Source: Candidatus Zhuqueibacterota bacterium (GTDB taxonomy: Bacteria > Zhuqueibacterota > Zhuqueibacteria > Residuimicrobiales > Oceaniaggregativiventaceae). Taken from it: a stretch of DNA of 33,438 bases. The position numbers and the translations under genes were made by a program. Shown one piece after another: positions 1 through 7,384 of this stretch. The stretch is taken from contig WJME01000192.1 in the NCBI GenBank assembly GCA_014728115.1, forward strand, positions 1 to 33,438, given 5' to 3'. Within the stretch, counting starts at the first letter, position 1. Each line of letters opens with the position of its first letter. Below the pieces are notes generated by a model. It was not told the DNA's origin and made no database searches. It saw only the letters and a program-made list of their open reading frames with translations.

Positions 1-271
1 GGGCATCCCTGCCCCGGAATCTCAAAGCGGCGAACAGACGGTGAGCCGCTGCACGGACAGCTGCCGGCAGCATGGATCGGGATGAAAAGCACGAGTTGTA
101 TTTCGAGATTGCCGGATTGGAAATCCGGCTCCAGTGGCAGCCCCTGGAAAGAGTTCCAGGGGCATCGGGTCGATATCTCAGTGCAGAAATTTGAAATGAT
201 CTCGTTACAAGAATGTCGGCAGAGCCGACCTGCTGCATTCCCCGCCAAAGGCTGGAAACGAGAAAGAGGAC
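1..271. repeat. Non-coding stretch with compound palindromic (REP-like) repeats
   Basis: No convincing gene is seen here. The stretch is a chain of short inverted repeats. GCTGCCGGCAGC (60-71) is self-complementary. GCCGGATTGGAAATCCGGC (111-129) has 8-bp arms. A 9-bp stem has arms CCCCTGGAA (141-149) and TTCCAGGGG (154-162). GTCGGC-AGA-GCCGAC (215-229) is followed by a decayed Ccagcc/ggctgg stem and the tail AACGAGA. The last two modules recur in cleaner form at 2001-2050. Such stem modules with a tiny AGA loop resemble REP-type dispersed elements. They lie just downstream of the DUF4097 stop codon and could also stabilise or terminate that transcript. Genome-wide copy number is unknown. Confidence 0.6.
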
Positions 272-1066
272 CTAATATCCCACGGCCTGGATGCTGCCGT
301 TGGTGGTCTGCAGATGAATGGCAGCCTTGCCGTCACCGAGCACACCCTGGATCTGACGTTGCGATTCTGTGACATCGTGCAAAGGCAAATTCAGCAGATT
401 GATGATACCGTTAGTGACCTGGGCCCAAAACGTGGCCGACGTGGTGCGCGGAACCCGCAACTCGATGCGGCCATTGGTGGTCTGCAAGTCACAGACCTGC
501 CCTGACGTCAGGCGCACATCGGTCTCGATATCACCGTTGGTGGTGCGGGCCTTGACCGAGCCATAGATATCCGAGGTCACAATATCACCGTTGCTCACCA
601 GCACATCCACGGTATTGTCCGTGCTAAAGACCTGTACCGTGCCATTGACCTGATCCACCACGACCTGCCAGCTGTGCGGCACCTGAATGCGGTAATCGAC
701 CCAAAAGTCTGCCCGCCGCGAGCGTGGAGGGAGGGTCTGCACCTGTACTTCATCTTCAAAACTGTCCACCCGGATTTCCAGGTCTTCCAGATACTCTTTG
801 GCATCGCGACGGGTCGAGGCTTTGACACCTTTTTCGCCGCGCACGATGAGCCGCGATTCCGAGGTGCCGTCGATCTTGACGGTGCCATTGATATTGTCGA
901 CATAGAGCCGGTACTGGCTGCGGGTGTTGACGTTGAGATAAAAATCAGTGCTGAGACTGTGATCGATGTCATCGTACTCGTCCGGATCAACCACACAACC
1001 GCCCATCATTGCAACAGACACGACCATCAATGATATCAAGAGTTTTCTAAAATTATTCGTTTTCAT
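272..1066 (-). CDS. DUF4097-type beta-repeat lipoprotein
   Basis: Predicted 264-residue exported lipoprotein. The N-terminus is a basic start, a hydrophobic core and a lipobox ending MMGGC (Cys about 24), followed by an acidic DPDEYDD stretch. The mature part repeats short beta-strand units marked by (T)NG turns: NGTVKIDG, VNGTVQVF, SNGDIVTSD, TTNGDIET, TTNGRIEL, VTNGIINL, TTNGSIQA. This is the pattern of DUF4097/putative adhesin beta-helix proteins, whose biochemical role is unknown. The start is supported by a strong GGAGG eight bases upstream of the ATG. It follows the FecR-like gene by 78 bp on the same strand and is probably co-transcribed. A second family member with DDG instead of TNG turns is at 31853-32845. 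Surface or periplasmic location is inferred from the lipobox. Confidence 0.8.
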   Translation of the reverse strand: MKTNNFRKLLISLMVVSVAMMGGCVVDPDEYDDIDHSLSTDFYLNVNTRSQYRLYVDNINGTVKIDGTSESRLIVRGEKGVKASTRRDAKEYLEDLEIRVDSFEDEVQVQTLPPRSRRADFWVDYRIQVPHSWQVVVDQVNGTVQVFSTDNTVDVLVSNGDIVTSDIYGSVKARTTNGDIETDVRLTSGQVCDLQTTNGRIELRVPRTTSATFWAQVTNGIINLLNLPLHDVTESQRQIQGVLGDGKAAIHLQTTNGSIQAVGY

Positions 1067-1144
1067 AGGTATCCTCCAAAAGGACGTTCGAATCCTGTTT
1101 CGCCTGTGGCGATTAAAAAATTTCCGGTCAATGTCGGTTCGGAA

Positions 1145-1846
1145 CTAGGGCATCAGGTCATGGAGATGCTGTTCGGCTGTCCTGGCCAGTTGTTGCGCCT
1201 GCGGGGTTTCGCACTCTGCGGTTTGCTCCTGTACCCGCTGCCAGGCGTCGATGGCGCGTCCGGTTTCTTTGAGCTGCTCAAAGCTGAGAGCGATACGGCT
1301 GTCGATCTCACCGCAAGAGCCTTGCTGCGGATAACGCTTGCGGATCTTGTGCCATTTGATGATGGCATTGGCATAGAGTTCGTTGGCATACAAGGCTTTA
1401 GCGCCATTGAGTTCCTGCTCGATACGATCATCAAACGAGTCGTCCGCGCTTTCCGATGTGGGTTTGGTGCCATGGACAATGCTGACCTTACCCAGTCGAA
1501 CCGGTGTCCCCTGCGGACGATCCGGGAGTTGCTCGATCTTGAGAGACATGAGATAGAGAAACAACTGCTGACGCGTCACGGTCTTGAGATCGCCGATGTC
1601 CAGTATGGACTGGCTGCCCAGGGTAAAGCGCTGGCCATCGTCCAGCTGGAGCACAGCCCGGCCTTCGAGGCACAGAATCGTGTCGATATCCTGCAGTTCC
1701 ATGCCTGCGGCAGCATTCTGCCAGGACTCGTCCAGTCCCTGCCGCACCCGCACATCCCCCTTGACCTCGACCAGGGTAGTGGCAAAGGAAGAAGCAAACA
1801 AGAGCAGTGTAAAGAGTAGGGTTGAATATATGATTGATTTATACAT
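1145..1846 (-). CDS. Exported FecR-like domain protein with helical-repeat C-terminus
   Basis: A 233-residue protein with a signal peptide (residues about 1-22, ending SSFA). Residues about 25-110 look like a FecR-like beta domain: VEVKGDVRVRQG, then the GMELQDIDTILCLEGRAVLQL block typical of FecR-fold proteins (a threshold strand followed by gradated 'DG..FTLG' strands). Residues about 140-230 are helical and TPR-like (AKALYANELYANAIIKWHKI, then SRIALSFEQLKETGRAIDAWQRV). AAAGGA lies seven bases before the ATG. FecR-like proteins are often encoded next to CHASE2 sensor proteins, and here a CHASE2 sigma-54 activator lies about 2.7 kb upstream in the same block, so a sensing partnership is plausible but unproven. 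The direct molecular function is not known. Confidence 0.72.
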   Translation of the reverse strand: MYKSIIYSTLLFTLLLFASSFATTLVEVKGDVRVRQGLDESWQNAAAGMELQDIDTILCLEGRAVLQLDDGQRFTLGSQSILDIGDLKTVTRQQLFLYLMSLKIEQLPDRPQGTPVRLGKVSIVHGTKPTSESADDSFDDRIEQELNGAKALYANELYANAIIKWHKIRKRYPQQGSCGEIDSRIALSFEQLKETGRAIDAWQRVQEQTAECETPQAQQLARTAEQHLHDLMP

Positions 1847-2000
1847 TGAATATTCCTTTCAACTTTTTTAGAATAAGATCATAGGAAAACCAGAATCTCA
1901 GCCCTTAGCCTGGACCGGTTGTGACCAACAAAGATCCTCCCAGGATGACAGCGAAAGCAAGGGACAATCGAAAATGAACATGATGCGGTCATGGATATGA

Positions 2001-2050
2001 CTGTCGGCAGAGCCGATCCGCTGCGTTCCCAGCCAGAGGCTGGGAACGAG
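2001..2050. repeat. REP-like palindromic element, second copy
   Basis: The unit is GTCGGC-AGA-GCCGA, a short linker, then 10-bp arms GTTCCCAGCC and GGCTGGGAAC around an AGA loop, and GAG. The copy at 211-262 shares the order and the AGA loops but has decayed second arms. Confidence 0.65.
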
Positions 2051-2056
2051 ATCAGG

Positions 2057-2133
2057 CATCCAACATCCAGTATCTAGTATCTAGCATCCAGCATCCAGCA
2101 TCCAGTACCCAGTATCCAGCACCCAGTATCGGG
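2057..2133. repeat. 7-bp tandem repeat array (11 units)
   Basis: Heptamers in order: CATCCAA, CATCCAG, TATCTAG twice, CATCCAG three times, TACCCAG, TATCCAG, CACCCAG, TATCGGG. The register is unbroken. The period equals that of the array at 7253-7308, but the unit is different. Confidence 0.8.
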
Positions 2134-2149
2134 CATCTTTTCATCATTC

Positions 2150-3742
2150 TCAATTCTCTATAATCCTTACCCACCGCTCTGCCAGCCCTTGTCTCAGGAC
2201 CGCCTCTTGCAGGTACTGCATGGCGCCCTGGGTCCAGGCGGACTCGAAGGATTGGCCGATCAGAGTCGTTTCGACAGGGATCCAGAGGGTCGACCGGCCA
2301 TGGTCGTTTTGGCGCACGATATAGCGCTTTTCATTCGAGCTGATCAGGGCGCCTTGCTCCGGGGCCAGTCCGGTATCGAACAAGAGATAGAGATGCGCCA
2401 GTTCTTTTTGCGGGTCCTGCACATCCACAAAGGCCGTATGAATGCCTACGCTCTCCAGCAGAGAGGCATACAGGACCGTCAGGTCATCGCAATCGCCCTG
2501 TCCGAGACTGAGTGTTTCGGCGGCATATTGAACGCGATCGTCCTGATAGAACGGGATATTGGGATCCGGATGATACTGAATCTGTTGTGCTTGCAACAAT
2601 TCAAACAAGGCTTTGGCACGTTCAAACCTGACCGCTGCGGTGCTATCCTCCACATTCACCTGCCGGCTCAGTTGCCGGATCGTCTGATCTTCGGGCGTGA
2701 GAAAGAATCCGAGTTTGTCGGTATCGCCATTCCAGGCATTGCGGCTGTGGATCACCAGTTCTGAGCTCATATGTCGTCGCATCTCTTGTCCGGTTCGTGC
2801 ATGGATCTGCAGATCCACGATGGCGGTCTCGCGATCCTGTACATTCTGCAGATCGCGGTTCCAGTAAACTGTCACCGGAATGTCCTGGGTTTGTCCGCCC
2901 GGTATGCGCACGAATCCGGTTTCCCGCGGCCGCTCAGAGAACTGGCTGACATCACAAGTGATATTCACTTCGATATCCTGTCCCACCCGATTTTCAATGG
3001 TCACCAGTGCGATGGGATAGGTATTATAGAACTGATAATAAGCCGGATAGATATCCTGGACGATCCATTTGATATCCTTGATTTGAAAAAACTCGCGCTG
3101 CTTGCCCCACATAAAACATGCGCCGATAGTAAAGGCAAAGCCATTGGAATTATCATTGAATCTTGTCTCACTATAATGGCGTTTGACATCGAAATTAAGA
3201 ACAATGCGGCTGTTCAGAGCCAGATTGATGCCGGCGCCCAAAAAGAGTCCGGTCTTGAATTCCGACTCGATATTGACCGTCTCTTGCACACCGCTAGAGT
3301 TTTGTATTTGATTGGACGTCCACATGTATGCGCCGGTGCCTGCAGAGACGTATGGATTGACGCTGGCCGACCACAGCGACGACATAAAGTCATAGCGCAC
3401 CCCCAGCAGCAGGGGAATGACAGCATCGATTCTGGCTTTTTCAGACACATAATTCTGGGTAAGAACCTCGACATTCGAGACCCCACCGATAGAGAGTTCG
3501 AAAAACCAACTGTCATAGAGCCGGGTGAAAAAAAACAGATCGCCGCCCAGACCGTTGACTCGCACGGTTTGCTCACCGGTGATCGATGTTTGCACCTGCG
3601 TGGGCTGGTCGAATTGATTCCAATAAGACATCCGGAATCCGACACCGGACGAGCGGGTGATACCGGCAGCCAGGCTTTGCTGGCTGCCCCATATCGCGAT
3701 CATGATCATCACCCAAAACAGTTTGTCGTTCAAATCGTTCAT
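2150..3742 (-). CDS. Outer-membrane beta-barrel fused to a transglutaminase-like domain
   Basis: A 530-residue protein with a signal peptide (about 1-25). Residues about 30-215 are an outer-membrane barrel with alternating aromatic strands, ending ACFMWGK. Residues about 220-345 form a beta-sandwich-like linker. Residues about 385-530 are a transglutaminase-like papain-fold domain: Cys418 in GDCDDL, His450 in LAHLYLLFD, and Glu491 in WIPVETT, where the third triad residue (usually Asp) is expected. Transglutaminase-like domains act as proteases, amidases or cross-linking enzymes, and the activity here is unknown. The barrel half is clearly paralogous to the protein encoded immediately upstream; the two genes are 3 bp apart and surely one operon. 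The upstream sigma-54 promoter (4442-4457) probably drives both. Confidence 0.78.
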   Translation of the reverse strand: MNDLNDKLFWVMIMIAIWGSQQSLAAGITRSSGVGFRMSYWNQFDQPTQVQTSITGEQTVRVNGLGGDLFFFTRLYDSWFFELSIGGVSNVEVLTQNYVSEKARIDAVIPLLLGVRYDFMSSLWSASVNPYVSAGTGAYMWTSNQIQNSSGVQETVNIESEFKTGLFLGAGINLALNSRIVLNFDVKRHYSETRFNDNSNGFAFTIGACFMWGKQREFFQIKDIKWIVQDIYPAYYQFYNTYPIALVTIENRVGQDIEVNITCDVSQFSERPRETGFVRIPGGQTQDIPVTVYWNRDLQNVQDRETAIVDLQIHARTGQEMRRHMSSELVIHSRNAWNGDTDKLGFFLTPEDQTIRQLSRQVNVEDSTAAVRFERAKALFELLQAQQIQYHPDPNIPFYQDDRVQYAAETLSLGQGDCDDLTVLYASLLESVGIHTAFVDVQDPQKELAHLYLLFDTGLAPEQGALISSNEKRYIVRQNDHGRSTLWIPVETTLIGQSFESAWTQGAMQYLQEAVLRQGLAERWVRIIEN

Positions 3743-3745
3743 CTC

Positions 3746-4396
3746 TTACCATTGACCCCACATAAAGATCATTCCAAATCCGAGTTCAAAACCGCTGTAA
3801 TCATGATTGTTGTTAAAATCCACCAGATGGTAGCGGCCATCGAGATTGAGTCCCATCCACGATGTGAGCATAAAATTCATCCCGGCACCGAGATAACCGC
3901 CGAAATGCACGTCAGAGTCGGTCTCGATGGTTTCATAGCGATCGTCAAATCCGTATTTTTCCTCGACCAGTACATGATGAATCCAATACGGTCCGGCTCC
4001 GGCGGTAACATAGGGATAAAAGTCTGCACGCCGTGGCCCGCCGAACAGCTCGTGACGGAGCCCCAGCAACAGAGGGGTGACAGCATTGACTTCCACCTCT
4101 TCTTCCGACCACTTATCCAGGGTTTCGGCATGGCCGGCACCGCCAAAGGAAAACTCGACAAAATCTTGCGGGCTGATACGTGAAAACACAAACAGCCAGC
4201 CTCCGCCCCCTCCGGCATGGATCCGGGTGGTCTTGAAACGATCGGTATGAATGCGTACCTCATAAGAGGGATCGTTCATATCCCAATACCCGCCGCGAAA
4301 TCCGATACCGGTTTTTCTCAAAGGCCGGGGATTGGCCGACAATGATGTGGCAAACACGATTGCGATCAGCACACCGAATAACATTCTTGCTTTCAT
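3746..4396 (-). CDS. Outer-membrane beta-barrel protein, paralog of the next gene's N-terminus
   Basis: A 216-residue barrel-like protein. The reading frame is open much further upstream (to 4930), but the ATG at 4396 is chosen because AAGGAGG lies seven bases before it and a cleavable signal peptide (MKARMLFGVLIAIVFATSLSA) follows. The mature protein shows a GIGFRGGYWD first strand, a Gly-rich stretch (HAGGGGGWLFVFSR), TPLLLGLRHE, FYPYVTAGAG and a terminal GMIFMWGQW. All of these match equivalent blocks in the downstream barrel-transglutaminase protein (GVGFRMSYW, IPLLLGVRYD, VNPYVSAGTG, ACFMWGK). It lacks any transglutaminase domain. A strong sigma-54 promoter lies 46-61 bp upstream. Its role (structural partner, porin-like channel or assembly factor) is unknown. 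Confidence 0.8.
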   Translation of the reverse strand: MKARMLFGVLIAIVFATSLSANPRPLRKTGIGFRGGYWDMNDPSYEVRIHTDRFKTTRIHAGGGGGWLFVFSRISPQDFVEFSFGGAGHAETLDKWSEEEVEVNAVTPLLLGLRHELFGGPRRADFYPYVTAGAGPYWIHHVLVEEKYGFDDRYETIETDSDVHFGGYLGAGMNFMLTSWMGLNLDGRYHLVDFNNNHDYSGFELGFGMIFMWGQW

Positions 4397-4441
4397 TTGA
4401 CACCTCCTTGTTTCAACATGTGTTGTGTTTGCTCCAACACA

Positions 4442-4457
4442 AGCAAAGGCGGTGCCA
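4442..4457 (-). promoter_or_regulatory. Sigma-54 (-24/-12) promoter for the barrel/transglutaminase operon
   Basis: On the minus strand the sequence reads TGGCACCGCCTTTGCT. It matches the sigma-54 consensus TGGCAC-N5-TTGCW with the invariant GG and GC separated by exactly 10 bases. The start site would fall near 4431, giving a 35-nt leader before the ATG at 4396. The promoter sits 82 bp after the stop of a sigma-54 activator gene on the same strand, so activator sites could overlap that gene's 3' end. Confidence 0.85.
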
Positions 4458-4538
4458 AAAACATGACCACCCGACAAATCAATAGAAATTATATACTTGT
4501 AAAAAAATGATCCATCAATCCTGAAACGAGGAAACGGT

Positions 4539-7061
4539 TCAACTGCGGGAATTTCCCGCGCTTTGCAGCAGCGTATCGAGAAACGAGTGATACGCACTGG
4601 GTAATCCTTTATACAGGGATTCCCGGGGCATGGTTTCAAGCTTTTCGCGATATTCGGAGATCTTTTTCCGGACGCGCTCGATGGATTCAGGGTCGGGAGT
4701 GGCCGCGAGATCTCTGGCCGCAGCGAGCTCGTCGCCATGATGCCGAACCAGAGCTTCATAGCACATTCCCCGCAGATATTCGGCAATGGTGCCGCGGTCG
4801 CGGTTGCCCAGTTCCCGGGCGGTTTGCGTGATAGAGGCGTGAGAAAATCGTTTTGTCCGCAGGGAATCCAGGATCTGTTCGTCCAGGGGTCTGTACTCTG
4901 TTTTCTCCGGCACAGACCGGCAGATATCATCCGGAAGATCGCTTTCGCGGATCATATCGCGTCCCTGACTCTGGGCCAGGATGGCCGCGCGTTGCACCAT
5001 ATTTTCCAGCTCACGCACATTGCCCGGCCAGGACCAGGACTGTAAACTCTTTATCGCACGATGCGAAAATTGGGTGACCTGTTGGTAAGCGTGCTTTTGG
5101 AGAAAATGGCCGGCCAAAGGCGGGATGTCCTGTGGCCGTTCGCGCAGGGGTGGAATCCGCACGGGAAAGGCATTCAAACGGTAATAGAGATCCTGGCGAA
5201 AGCGTCCCTCGCTGACCTCCTGCTCCAGATCGCGATTGCTGGCTGCGATGATGCGCACATTGACCCGAATTGGTGTCTCGCTGCCCAATCTCTGGATTAC
5301 GCCTTCCTGTAAGGCCCGCAACAGTTTGACCTGAAACGCCTCACTGGTCTCGCTCACCTCATCCAGAAACAGGGTTCCGCCGTCTGCCTGCTCAAACACC
5401 CCGCGTTTGCGATTTTGGGCACCGGTAAACGCGCCCTTTTCGTGTCCGAACAGCTCGCTTTCGAGCAAGGTTTCTGACAGGGCACCACAGTTCACTGGTA
5501 TAAACGGCTTATCACGGCGGGGACCGGCCTTGACCAGTGCCTGAGCCAGCACTTCTTTGCCGGTACCGGTTTCACCAATAAGCAGAACAGGCAGATCCTG
5601 ATCCTTGACCGTATCGAGCAGCCTGAGCGTCTCTTGCAATTTACTCTTGTGACCCCGGATGATCTGCGGAAAGAGATCGAATTCGCGGTCGGTTATGGGA
5701 TGGGGTTGCAGATCATCCACCTGTTGTTGCAGCTGTTGTAAAAGCGCCTCTTTTTCTTCAACCAGGCTCTGTTTTTCTCTTGTTGCAGCAGCAAGGCTAT
5801 CCTTTTGCTGCTGGCGATCGGTATCCAGTTCTTGCAATTCCTGACGGATCTTTGTGATTTGCTCCTGCTTTTTGACCAGCTCTTGCTGCCAGGTTCGGGA
5901 CTGCTCTTTATGCTGCCGGACCCGCTCCCACCATAACACGATCCAGATCGAAAAAAAAGCCAAAATCCAGATCAAGACCGGAAAGACCAGGGGCAGAGCC
6001 AGATTTTGTTGGGAAAACGACAAAATGGCAGCGACGATAAAGGCGATCAAGGCGAGTCCCGATACCAGGGCAAAACGTCGCGGCCCCCAGTGGACGCTAG
6101 TAGCCAGGCTGGCCAGGAGAATGAGAATGAGGATAAAACGACCCCAGACAGGCAGCACCCGGATGAAATTCTGGTTCAGGATATTATCGATCACGGTAGC
6201 ATGAATCAGCGAGGCCGGCAGAGCCGGATCAAAGGGCGAGGTCAGTGTCGTGGCTATGCCGGGCACGGTAACCGCCACCAGCACGATGCGGTCCTGCAAA
6301 TACGAAAGATCTTTATCATCTCTATACTGTCGCAAGAGTTGGGTCAGCGGCGTATGCGAGATCTGCTCCTGGCGTCCGTAATGATTGAGCCATACCCGGC
6401 CATGGCGGTCTATGGGGATTCGGTATTCTTTGCCCGTACGGGTCACGAGTTTCCAGGTGGTGGCGGTTGCCTGCAAAGACATGGGGTCTGTCTCCAGCGC
6501 CAGCCGCGCCGTTTCAACCCCCAGAGAATAGACGATTTGATCATGATATCGGGTCGCCAGCGGTGCTTGCAAGGCATAAAGGTGGCTGCCCACATTGCTG
6601 AATCCCACGGCATCGACCATGTCCCGCAGTCGAGGAATCGGCCAAAAAGCTTGCCGGCCGATTGGCAGTCCTGTTGAATCCTGAATATTTTGAAAGGCCA
6701 TACCCAAAGCCACCTTGCCCTTGGACATGAAATCCATCAGGGCCTGATCGTATTCGGGATGGCGTTCATCAGGCCGATGGAACAGGATATCGAATCCGAT
6801 GGCGCGCACACCCTGCTGTTGCAGGATATGGGTGGTGAGCCCGTAAAAGTCCCTGCTGATGGGCCATCCCCCCAGATCCGCCACATCATCGGGACCGATG
6901 GTAATCAGATGAATACGCTCATCCAGCGACCGATCACCGCGTATATGAAACAGCCACTGCAGGGACAGGGATTGCCAAAAAGAGGCGCTGGTCAAAAGCA
7001 CGATTCCGCCGGTCAATATCCAGAAAAACACCACCCGGGATGTAGGAGATTTTATGCTCAT
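4539..7061 (-). CDS. Membrane-bound CHASE2-sensor sigma-54 transcriptional activator
   Basis: An 840-residue protein with a new-looking domain order. A membrane segment (about 10-32) precedes an extracytoplasmic CHASE2 domain (about 35-305: HLITIGPDDVADLGGWPISR, GFDILFHRPDE). Three membrane helices follow (about 308-385), then a long Gln/Glu coiled coil (about 385-460) and a sigma-54 AAA+ ATPase (about 475-710). The ATPase has Walker A GETGTGKE (496), the sigma-54-contact loop GAFTGA (543), Walker B GGTLFLDEV (561), arginine-finger region LYYRLNAF and WPGNVRELEN. The C-terminus is not a Fis helix-turn-helix; instead residues about 725-780 look like another small helical DNA-binding candidate (SITQTARELGNRDRGTIAEYL) followed by a charged helical tail. 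All catalytic motifs are intact, so it should be a working activator responding to an envelope signal. It is transcribed away from the repeat-rich gap at 7062-7384. The adjacent sigma-54 promoter is its likely target. Confidence 0.85.
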   Translation of the reverse strand: MSIKSPTSRVVFFWILTGGIVLLTSASFWQSLSLQWLFHIRGDRSLDERIHLITIGPDDVADLGGWPISRDFYGLTTHILQQQGVRAIGFDILFHRPDERHPEYDQALMDFMSKGKVALGMAFQNIQDSTGLPIGRQAFWPIPRLRDMVDAVGFSNVGSHLYALQAPLATRYHDQIVYSLGVETARLALETDPMSLQATATTWKLVTRTGKEYRIPIDRHGRVWLNHYGRQEQISHTPLTQLLRQYRDDKDLSYLQDRIVLVAVTVPGIATTLTSPFDPALPASLIHATVIDNILNQNFIRVLPVWGRFILILILLASLATSVHWGPRRFALVSGLALIAFIVAAILSFSQQNLALPLVFPVLIWILAFFSIWIVLWWERVRQHKEQSRTWQQELVKKQEQITKIRQELQELDTDRQQQKDSLAAATREKQSLVEEKEALLQQLQQQVDDLQPHPITDREFDLFPQIIRGHKSKLQETLRLLDTVKDQDLPVLLIGETGTGKEVLAQALVKAGPRRDKPFIPVNCGALSETLLESELFGHEKGAFTGAQNRKRGVFEQADGGTLFLDEVSETSEAFQVKLLRALQEGVIQRLGSETPIRVNVRIIAASNRDLEQEVSEGRFRQDLYYRLNAFPVRIPPLRERPQDIPPLAGHFLQKHAYQQVTQFSHRAIKSLQSWSWPGNVRELENMVQRAAILAQSQGRDMIRESDLPDDICRSVPEKTEYRPLDEQILDSLRTKRFSHASITQTARELGNRDRGTIAEYLRGMCYEALVRHHGDELAAARDLAATPDPESIERVRKKISEYREKLETMPRESLYKGLPSAYHSFLDTLLQSAGNSRS

Positions 7062-7162
7062 CGTTCTTGTCTGTATCTATTTGATCTTTTCGGCAATATA
7101 AGCTATTTGGTCGGGAAATTCCAGGGAAAAGAGCGAGTCTGGGGCAGAGTGTATACGGCGGA

Positions 7163-7250
7163 ATGACTGAGCGAGCAAGTGAAGGAGTGAGGGAGTGACT
7201 ATGTGACTGAGTGACTGAGAGACGAAGGGACGAGGTGACTGAGAGAATAA
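7163..7250. repeat. 8-bp tandem repeat array (11 units)
   Basis: Consecutive octamers include GTGACTAT, GTGACTGA, GTGACTGA, GAGACGAA, GGGACGAG, GTGACTGA and GAGAATAA, preceded by four more divergent units. The units drift from the consensus GTGACTGA but keep the 8-bp register exactly over 88 bp. It is not CRISPR-like because there are no spacers. Confidence 0.7.
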
Positions 7251-7252
7251 CA

Positions 7253-7308
7253 TCTGATGTCTGACATTTGACGTTTGACGTTTGACGTCTGACATTTGAC
7301 GTCTGATG
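7253..7308. repeat. 7-bp tandem repeat array (8 units)
   Basis: The units in order are TCTGATG, TCTGACA, TTTGACG three times, TCTGACA, TTTGACG and TCTGATG, without gaps. The outer units are identical and the array is nearly symmetric in unit order. It ends 76 bp before the glycosyltransferase start codon. Confidence 0.85.
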
Positions 7309-7384
7309 AATCCTTTTGCGCGGTTTTACGTAAACGGAATGACAAATCCGTATGCAAATCTTACCCTTGGCAAAGGATCCAGCC

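Larger units (their letters stand above)
1847..2149. repeat. Intergenic repeats: REP-like element plus 7-bp tandem array
   Basis: This 303-bp gap separates the transglutaminase gene from the FecR-like gene. It holds a second copy of the palindromic element (2001-2050). That copy has the 10-bp arms GTTCCCAGCC / GGCTGGGAAC around an AGA loop (2025-2047) and the preceding GTCGGC-AGA-GCCGA module. Six bases further on is an array of eleven 7-bp units with consensus YATCYAG (2057-2133), which ends 16 bp before the transglutaminase stop codon. No clear promoter for the FecR-like gene was found, so it may depend on read-through from upstream or on a promoter I could not recognise. Confidence 0.7.
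7062..7384. repeat. Divergent intergenic region with octamer and heptamer arrays
   Basis: This 323-bp gap lies between the divergent CHASE2 activator and glycosyltransferase genes. It contains eleven degenerate 8-bp units (7163-7250, consensus GTGACTGA), then two bases later eight clean 7-bp units (7253-7308, consensus TYTGACG with final units TCTGATG). The minus-strand reading frames that cross it encode only the repeats and are not considered genes. No RNA gene was recognised. Because both divergent promoters must lie near the arrays, unit-number changes could alter expression; that is inference. Confidence 0.75.

Noticed and set aside
82..372. A 96-codon open frame on the plus strand
   Set aside because: It runs through palindromic repeats into the antisense of the DUF4097 gene, with no ribosome-binding site.
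2771..4183. A 470-codon open frame on the plus strand
   Set aside because: It lies opposite the barrel and barrel-transglutaminase genes, has no ribosome-binding site, and its product has no recognisable features. It is the antisense shadow of high-GC coding DNA.
3746..4930. A longer minus-strand version of the barrel gene starting at 4930
   Set aside because: The extension crosses the 3' end of the CHASE2 gene and the sigma-54 promoter. The ATG at 4396 has a strong ribosome-binding site and a signal peptide.
6205..6225. REP-like copy inside the CHASE2 gene (GGCCGGCAGAGCCGG)
   Set aside because: It is in frame, the encoded residues DPALPASL fit the CHASE2 sequence, and no second module follows; chance similarity is the simpler view.
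7253..7308. CRISPR-like array
   Set aside because: Units are only 7 bp and directly adjacent, without spacers, and there are no cas genes.
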